A DNA stretch of 64,000 nucleotides from Sipunculus nudus. Its lineage: Eukaryota > Annelida > Sipuncula > Golfingiida > Sipunculidae. The position numbers and the translations under genes were made by a program. The notes beneath the pieces were generated by a model, which searched no databases, was not told the DNA's origin, and was given only the letters and a program-made list of their open reading frames with translations. Shown here piece by piece: positions 57,126-64,000 of this stretch; within the stretch, counting starts at the first letter, position 1, and every line of letters begins with the position of its first letter. Where the stretch lies: assembly GCA_026874595.1 (NCBI GenBank), contig CM049312.1, positions 80,430,929 to 80,494,928 of the forward strand, read 5' to 3'.

Positions 57126-59006
57126 AAAGGACCCATGGGTCTCAACGCTCAGCTGAAGTTTGAAATTTTTGCAAATGCAAAATATGCAAAATATTCTATT
57201 GTGATGTTTTTCATATATATAAGCATATGAGAAGCTAAGAGGAAAGGGGCCCTCCTACTTGGTTATAGTAAAGTTCTAAATATATGATTGCAAAACGTAT
57301 ACTCTGACAAGACTTATATGAAGAAAAACAGTAAAAGTTTTGAGATACTGTGATGCATATGAAAATTTAAAGATGGACAGGCATGTGGACAGAATGGACT
57401 AATACCTTTATTTCACCTTCAAGAAATAATGCATTTAAGTTTATATAAGCCTATTTTATTAGCATTTCCACTTTTTCCATTAATAGGTTTTATCTGATTA
57501 TTTTTTTTATTTACAAGTTTTATAAATTTGTAATAAAAAAACTGAAAATATAAGTTAAAATATCAGAATTCTAAGTTGCAATCATCATATATCCAGAGTG
57601 TAGCTCATATTGGGTCATATTGTGCATACACATATATTTTATTATTTTTTAAATCACAAATGTTTAAACTGAATTTAAAAGAAAATAATGCCACAACATG
57701 GCCTCTTCAAGATTATCCCTTGAAACACTATTGAAAAGTTTTGCACATTGGAGTTTTCAGTACATGCTTAATATTATTTACCGAAATAAAATAAATGATT
57801 CAGTAAATTTGATAAAGTGAAAACATCTTTTCAAATAAAGTATACACAGTTGGCTGAATGAGGGACAAACAATATCATCGTGCTAATTACTATCTCAGCT
57901 ATAATTTAATACTGGAATTAATAGTCAATTTCACACCTGGTGAAGTTGTTACTCTTCTGAAGTAAGGAATTACTTATCTGATGAATATCCACACTTTCAT
58001 AGCAATGCACCACTTTGTGGACACAATTAAATGTGCACTTTAATCATTATAACCCTGGTGGTACAATACATAATCTAAAATGTAGCATAGCCAAGAATAA
58101 CAATGAATAAAATACAAATTATTACAGTCATCCAGTTCATGTACCATCTGGGGGGGGGGGGGGGGGGGAGTGCAGAGGGGAAGCCTGCTAGTAGTGGCCA
58201 AGCTGAGCCAAGGCAAGCTGCCTGGGGTAGGTTACATAACACAAGTGAAGGCGGTACTACTGGATGGACAAGATGTAAACAACACTTGAAATGGTGTATG
58301 AAAACTTAAATAAAAGCTACACTCTTCAATCAATTCCTTTGAAATTTCAGATTTTAAAAGATTTAATCCTTTTGTATATATGCTGTGTAAATTAAATCAA
58401 CTTTCCTTACAGGAAAAAAAGTGCCGTTGCCAAAGTTGGACAAAATTTAGGGATTGATTTTTATTTATGTTAATAACTTGAAAATTTTGCTAAATTCAGA
58501 TCTAATTTTGGGTAAACAATTTAATCTTTTTTTAATAAAGTTATATTCCTGAAAAAAAAGTCGCCAGCTTCAGCAATTCTCATGTTAAGTGGGTAAATAT
58601 ATTTCCGAATTTTTTAAAAATTGCATTATATTTTGGCCCATAACTTCAAAACAATATGCAATACTGACCTAATTTTTGGTACGTTCATAGAAAATTTATG
58701 GAAGAATATGAATACTAAATATGATCAATAACAGATCAGTGGTTTTGAAATAAGGCAGCCTTGAAGTGTAACAATGGCTTTTTTATGGAAAATGGAGGTT
58801 TTTCCTTAATATCTCGAAGGAACGAAGTCCCAGTGACCCAATTTTTTACGGTACAGTAGGAGATTTTGGGGACATCTAACAGTATGCAAAATTTTGGATC
58901 CATAGGTCCAACGGTTTCAAAACGTGCCCTGTTAACGGCCGGACAGACGGACAGACAAAGGACCACAACTATACCTCAGATAACTTATAGTCAGCGGAGC
59001 TAAAAA
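57126..59006 (+). repeat. Complete compact pearl/HINE-like element P11
   Basis: 5' block (GGACCCATGGGTCTCAACG, about 57,129), then the core matching 27,350-27,708 and 31,580-32,303 of P6 without a break. The R1 unit follows (58,262-58,930), then an ACGG-type stretch (58,938-58,957) and the 3' hairpin (58,973-59,001) plus AAAAA. It lacks R2, P5 and the 2.83 kb insertion, and so shows the pre-insertion state of those sites. Confidence 0.82.
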
Positions 59007-59620
59007 GCCAGAGAGAAGAAAACAAAGCAAATCTTTAATTCCCATGCTCATAAGGCAGGGAAATAATGAACAAATGTTTGCAGTATATCCTCATTTTTTT
59101 CATATTAATAAATATTACTATACATTTACAGTATAACAAATATCTGAATATTCATGTTTATTCACAATTCTAAATTGCACCAACATTTATAGGTAATCTG
59201 GTCAGGTAACATCACATTATGCACGCAGATGTATTCATTTTGTTATAAAATATATATTTTTTTAGTTTGCAAAACAATAATACCTGAAAATAACACTTGA
59301 TTCAGAATTCACAATTCTAAATTGCACCTTTTTTATAAAATTATGTCAACTGATGGTTTTTTTTTATATTTTAATTTGATAATATTATTTAAAGGAAACT
59401 TTCTTTAAAAATGCTACATTACCACAACGTGGCATCTTCTGGATAACTCCTTTGAATAACTATTTAAAGAACAGATTTGTTGATTGGATTGGAAACAGCT
59501 TTGCAATTAAAGAAATACAGTTCAAACAATAACAGTTATTGCAATCAACTTGGTGGGGGATGGGAAGTGACATGAGAATAACTTTACAACTGTGACGGTG
59601 ATTACGTCCCAGTACGATGC
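59007..59620. other. Flank duplicated with 37,240-38,570
   Basis: From about 59,160 the sequence parallels 37,240-37,591 and then 38,485-38,560 ('tggtggg..tggg.gat/agtgatatgagaataact'), passing through the hAT insertion site with no insertion. No coding frame is supported. Confidence 0.65.
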
Positions 59621-62559
59621 AGATTGATACGCATGTGTTTTCAGAACACCTGCAGAGACGCAGCTCAATCAGAGGCTTTTCATTGCTCATGCCTAGCCCT
59701 CAAAGAAGGTGCCAAGTACGACGCGGTTCAGTGCTTATGGTTGTGCAAATGCACCACGAGGAGCCTCGGGCAAGCAATTTCCTCGCAATATACTCGCTGT
59801 TAATATCGTAATAGAATAGAACTCTGTGATTTATTAACTTGCATAATTTAATCATGTTTGACTTGAAAGTTTTTTTTTTTAAATGTCCCCGGAAGAGGGG
59901 TATTGTCGTTTATGGAATTTAATAGAATGAAGGAATGATAATCCATCCAAACTTTAAAAAAAATTGCTCTGAATGGTACCGGTTGCGGAGAAATTCCAAA
60001 ATTTAGTTTTAATAATTTTTACCTTATTTGGTTCACAATTATCTTAAAAACTATGAGGGAATCACATTAAACTGTTTCTCAAAATGTCTTTCACGTTTTT
60101 CTTTTTTTCTAACTTTTGAATTCGTATATATATATATTAATGTTTAACTTGCTATATATTAATATTGGTAACCATGACGTTATATGAGCAATACAGGTGG
60201 AATTAAAAGAAAATAGTCTCTGTTAGCCATAATAATTTCACAGAATCAACTTGTTATTAAGCTAAAGTCTCTGGTTATCTTTGAGAAATGTACTTTTTCC
60301 TATCTTAATCCAGGTTTGAAAATGATTTACTGAAAATATAACATTCTTGTTTCATTATAAACTTTTCCTTCTCCTTTACTCATATTCTGTCTGTCTGCCT
60401 CTCTCTCTCCTTCTCTCTCTCAATCATGTTTATGGATCTGCATAATTAGCCCAAGCAGCGAATACACCATGCCTTTCAAGTCATTGTTATTACAGGACTA
60501 ATCTCATAAATGGTCTAACAAAGACCATAGAGGGCCTCTGATCCTGAGTAAATCAGTACAAATGTAGTAAATTTGTAGAATAAGTCAGGTTTTATAGGGT
60601 TAATAAATTGAAATACGTTCACTCCCGTTTTTTTTTTCACGTTATATTTTTCATTTGAGGAAACACATTAATATATATGTGCAACCACCCCCCCCCTCCA
60701 AGAAAATAAAAGACATACGTGTTAAAGTATAAAATAGTTTAATGTGTATTTTCCTAGCTTGTCTTTTTTTTTGCCAGAGCTAAAGTACAAAGATCTGTTA
60801 AATCTGTACACAAACAGTAATCAAATAATCACACACCTGTATCTTCACAAACGTATATGTGAAACGTTGTCAAGCCGAGATGTCGTCAAACCCGAAAATC
60901 GTCCAGTTCTTATATAATCCTGTCATAATCAGGCATGTCAGTTTTAGGCAAAATCTATTATATTCTGATTGTTTGGCATATTTAGGTGATTAATTTATAA
61001 AACTTAAAATATTCCCCCCATACGTGGATATATTGTAAGACAGCGCGTACTTGTTTGAAATAGCGGGTCAAGGATGCATGTCTATCAAAAGATTTTGTAA
61101 TACTCATATGGAAACATCAGTATCAAGAGTTTTTTTTTTCCTTTTTTCATACATTTCATACATCTACAAATTGTTAAGAATGGTTAAATTATAGTATAAC
61201 AAACGTTTATACTATTGAATTGAACCTCTGTATCGTCCTAATGGACAGGCGATACACACCCTGCCCGGGTTAAGTCTCGCCGGGCTACATCTCAAAGGGC
61301 GCCGCTGTGGTTAACTGGGCGGTGCGTCTCAACGAGCTGTGTCGTAACGAGCAATGAAAACAGCAAAACGTCCTATCGAGATGCGCCATACTGAGATGAC
61401 ATCGTGACAGCAGGGGTGCTTAACCAGTGTTTGCATCACTGATATGTTTACCCAGGCAGGGCTGTAGTGACCTGAAGGGGGATTCCCTGGAACTAGAGCT
61501 TGACAATGCGAATTAATACTATCACCGGTTGGAATTTTATGTTTGTTGTGCGTTGATATATTGTTGGTTGGGAGTTCTAGGAGCAGCAGACTAGGTAATT
61601 ATGTAACTATGGTTTATTCCTTTTTCTTAGTGTACGAAGTTTCTGTTATTCTTTTAATGACAAACTAAATAATGATGACTTCACTGGCTGACAATGATCC
61701 TAGCCATGTAAAATTTCTTCTCTATCTAAATGCTTACTCTCACTCCAAACTGTAACTATAACTGCCTGTCCCTATCCTAGGTGACTCGTATATATAGAAG
61801 GTACAGACAATTCAAATAAATGAACATTTCTCACTCTTGGGTGAATTATATCCTAATGATCATTCTTCCTGCCAGTGTGCTAATCTTGATGTGCAAAGAC
61901 AATCATTAATTCATTTATCCTTGAAAGACTACCTTGACACTTTCACTAATTAACTCTTACATCAACATTTGTGTATTCAACCATGAAAAGATACAAGACA
62001 CATAATAATACATAATTGCAATAACAAATGTTATGATGGTAAATTTGTGAAATACCTGGTTTGCTATATTGTACTGAACTGGCCATCTGAAATGCCTGAA
62101 TGAAGTAATAACATATTTGTAATAATAAAATAAACTAAGAACAATAATTATATCTAAAATCTTATTTTCAGTATTTTATAACTTGGTAATAATACCATAG
62201 AGCCTCTGAGCAAAATTCAATAAACTCACCTAAGGCAAAAAAAAATAAGGTTTGGTTCTCAGGCAATTTTTTTTCAGAAATCAGTGCAGGTGGATTTTTT
62301 TTTTTTATTTTTTACGTATGTTTTGATAAAAAAAAGTCAACTATAAGGGAAAGCATTATAATAACATATTTATTTATCTAAACAAGTAAAAGCACCAATA
62401 AACAAAGGAAATTTTATCAAAATTGTGTGATTTTAACTTCTTGAAAGAAATGTCTGATCGGCTAAAGCTCAAAATTGCTAAGTTATCTTTGAAAATTGAA
62501 ATAACAATTTTTGATACTGGGGATTAAAACTGATGCAGGCGGTGCCTGAAAAACCATTC
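59621..62559. other. No gene recognised
   Basis: Mostly AT-rich. CT-rich tract at about 60,388-60,421, C-run at about 60,688 and several T-runs. 61,230-61,440 is notably richer in G+C and CpG ('cgccgggctac', 'gggcgccgctg', 'aacgagctgtgtcgtaacgag') and stands out from its surroundings, but I cannot assign a function. Confidence 0.45.
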
Positions 62560-63060
62560 CTTTAACATTTTTGGCCTAGTTTTTAAGCTTTTATTTTCAA
62601 ATTCCATAATTTTTACAGATTAAATCCTTATGTGTACCTGTTGTAAAAATTAAATTAAATGTACTTACAGGAAAAAAACATGCCATGGTCAAATTTGGGA
62701 CAAATTTAAGGTACCGATTTTTTATTTATGCTAATAATTTTAAAATATTTACAAAATACAGAACTAATTCTAAGCTAGTATACAAATGAATCTTGATCAA
62801 ATATAGTTATATCCTGGAAAGAAGTCTCCCGGTTCAACAATATTATTATTAATATTATGTTAAGTGAGTATATTAAGGTTCCTGATTTTTTATAAAGTGC
62901 ATTATGTTTGGGCCTTTAACTTAGGTAATACTGACCTTATTTCTGGCATGTACATAGGAACCATATAGGGAAATATTTAAGGCAAACATGAAAAACAGAA
63001 GAGTGGTTTTGATATTAGGCACCTGGCAGTCTTGAAGTGTGATAATAGGTATTTAATCTA
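62560..63060 (+). repeat. Partial R1 copy without 3' end
   Basis: Shares 'catgccatggtcaaatttggg', 'tgcattatgtttgggcc' and 'gtggttttgatattaggca' with other R1 units. It stops at 'gtgtgataataggtatttaat' before the usual 3' part. Confidence 0.75.
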
Positions 63061-63600
63061 ATACTTATAAAAGAAATTTGCTCCACCTTTGTCCACAATG
63101 TTCTCTGAAACTGCGTTGCTTATGGCACTGTGCCAAACCTCATTGTTAAGGTTATTATCCCCATAGTGACATAGGCGATATGAAAATAATTTTTTAATGT
63201 ACATATAATTTTAAGTGATTTTTCCTTTTTTACTGACCTGCATGGAGGTTAAACTGATACACAGCCAAACTGCCTTTGGCAATGACCTGAATGCGTGCAT
63301 TGTGGTCACTCAACTTCAAACACATGATTAAGGACTAATGTTTATATGAATAAGGCTTGCTTTCAGTGAGGAATTTCAGCATGTCTGGCCTTTCATTATA
63401 CCCAGGCTCTCACTCATTTGTGTGGCCAGTAAAATTGAAAAACACACTTGCTTTAAGAAATGGAGGGTTCAACCTTGGAGGATTAATGACAAAACCTAAT
63501 TCAAGGTCCCAATTTCAGAAACAGGGGTGGGGTGACGTGGGGTTGTGGTGGGTGGGGAGGGGGGGGATCAGGCCTCAGAATTGGTCTAATAAGATAAAAG
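63061..63600. other. No gene recognised
   Basis: A 126-residue frame at 63,357-63,737 runs into the tandem duplication below. It resembles no family I know, and its second half translates repeat DNA. Confidence 0.4.
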
Positions 63601-63603
63601 AAA

Positions 63604-63957
63604 GGTTGCGGTGGCTGAAAATGGGATACGGACCCTCTGCATGGAGTCCCATTGGGTCCGCTTCTGCTACTAACGAGCCATGCATGTTTCTGTTTCTTTC
63701 TTCAGGAACAGTTTCCTTGCAATATACATTTAATTAATCTTGGATATCAGACAAGTATCATCGAAAACCTGGCCTCAAAATTGCGGTGGCTAAAAAATGG
63801 GATACGGACTCTCTGCATGGAGTCACATTGGGTCCACTTCTGCTACTTTCGAGCCATGCATATTTCTGCTTCTTACTTCAGGAACAGTTTCCTTGCAATA
63901 TAGATTTAATTAGTCTTGGAAATCAGACAAGTATCATTGAAAAACTGAATGCCCCTG
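63604..63957 (+). repeat. ~176-bp tandem duplication
   Basis: Two units start TTGCGGTGGCT(G/A)AAAA at 63,604 and 63,780. They share 'cttcaggaacagtttccttg' and 'cagacaagtatcat', with few differences. Short frames run through both units. Confidence 0.85.
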
Positions 63958-64000
63958 CTTCTCATAATCATTCTACCGTGTAGTTCGCAATGTAAACATC

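Overview
The window looks like a repeat-dense, AT-rich animal genome, most likely a mollusc and probably a bivalve. The main clue is a family of non-autonomous elements built from a conserved 5' block, a tandem-repeat core, an (ACGG)n-type microsatellite and a 3' hairpin. That layout recalls the 'pearl'/HINE (Helentron-associated) elements described from bivalves. The species call is inference. No prokaryotic gene organisation is present and most short open frames are noise or lie in microsatellites. I see one host-type coding exon set: a C2H2 zinc-finger gene on the minus strand near 55.4-56.5 kb, with a decayed tandem copy beside it. There are also transposase, gag-pro and reverse transcriptase fossils.

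Layout. 0.1-4.9 kb: a run of pearl/HINE-like elements (P1-P4). 5.3-8.2 kb: a foldback element split by a 2.3 kb Merlin-like DNA transposon with a broken transposase and a tRNA-like sequence. 8.57-9.63 kb: a large foldback with (TA)n in its loop. 10.40-13.59 kb: a 3.17 kb inverted-repeat transposon with a 9-bp target duplication and many GCTGATCAGC palindromes. 17.9-23.9 kb: a dead Ty3/Gypsy-like retrotransposon on the minus strand, with gag, zinc knuckle, protease and a tRNA-Leu-type primer site, truncated before the reverse transcriptase. 25-26.6 kb: other tandem and dispersed repeats.

26.8-38.6 kb is a nested locus. Element P6 (26.8-35.9 kb) contains a complete element P5 (27.71-31.58 kb) and a separate 2.8 kb insertion (32.30-35.13 kb, 11-bp duplication). 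Downstream lies an 877-bp hAT-like element (37.60-38.48 kb, 8-bp duplication). A short paralogous copy of the same locus at 57.1-59.6 kb lacks all of these insertions and serves as an internal empty-site control.

38.6-53.1 kb is a further pearl/HINE-like element (P10) split by a 12.9 kb insertion (38,753-51,681). The insertion has imperfect CCCAGC(G/A)GGCA ends, terminal blocks rich in CGACGTCG/CAACGTTG words and an apparent 2-bp duplication. The copy at 139-1,333 shows the unoccupied site. Inside it are more HINE-like elements in reverse orientation, TA/CT/GT microsatellites, a 210-bp TTAA-flanked foldback and a decayed unidentified coding region. 53.3-54.1 kb carries a LINE reverse transcriptase piece embedded in a repeat. 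The zinc-finger cluster follows, then the compact paralogous repeat, then mostly featureless AT-rich DNA to the end.

The genes do not form a pathway. The biology here is layered transposition: modular elements that share ends but swap cores, with several datable nesting events. The core of one subfamily is a ~145-bp tandem repeat that carries AGGTCAAAGGTCAAGGT-like words. These match the half-site layout of nuclear-receptor DR1 and SF-1/ERR elements.
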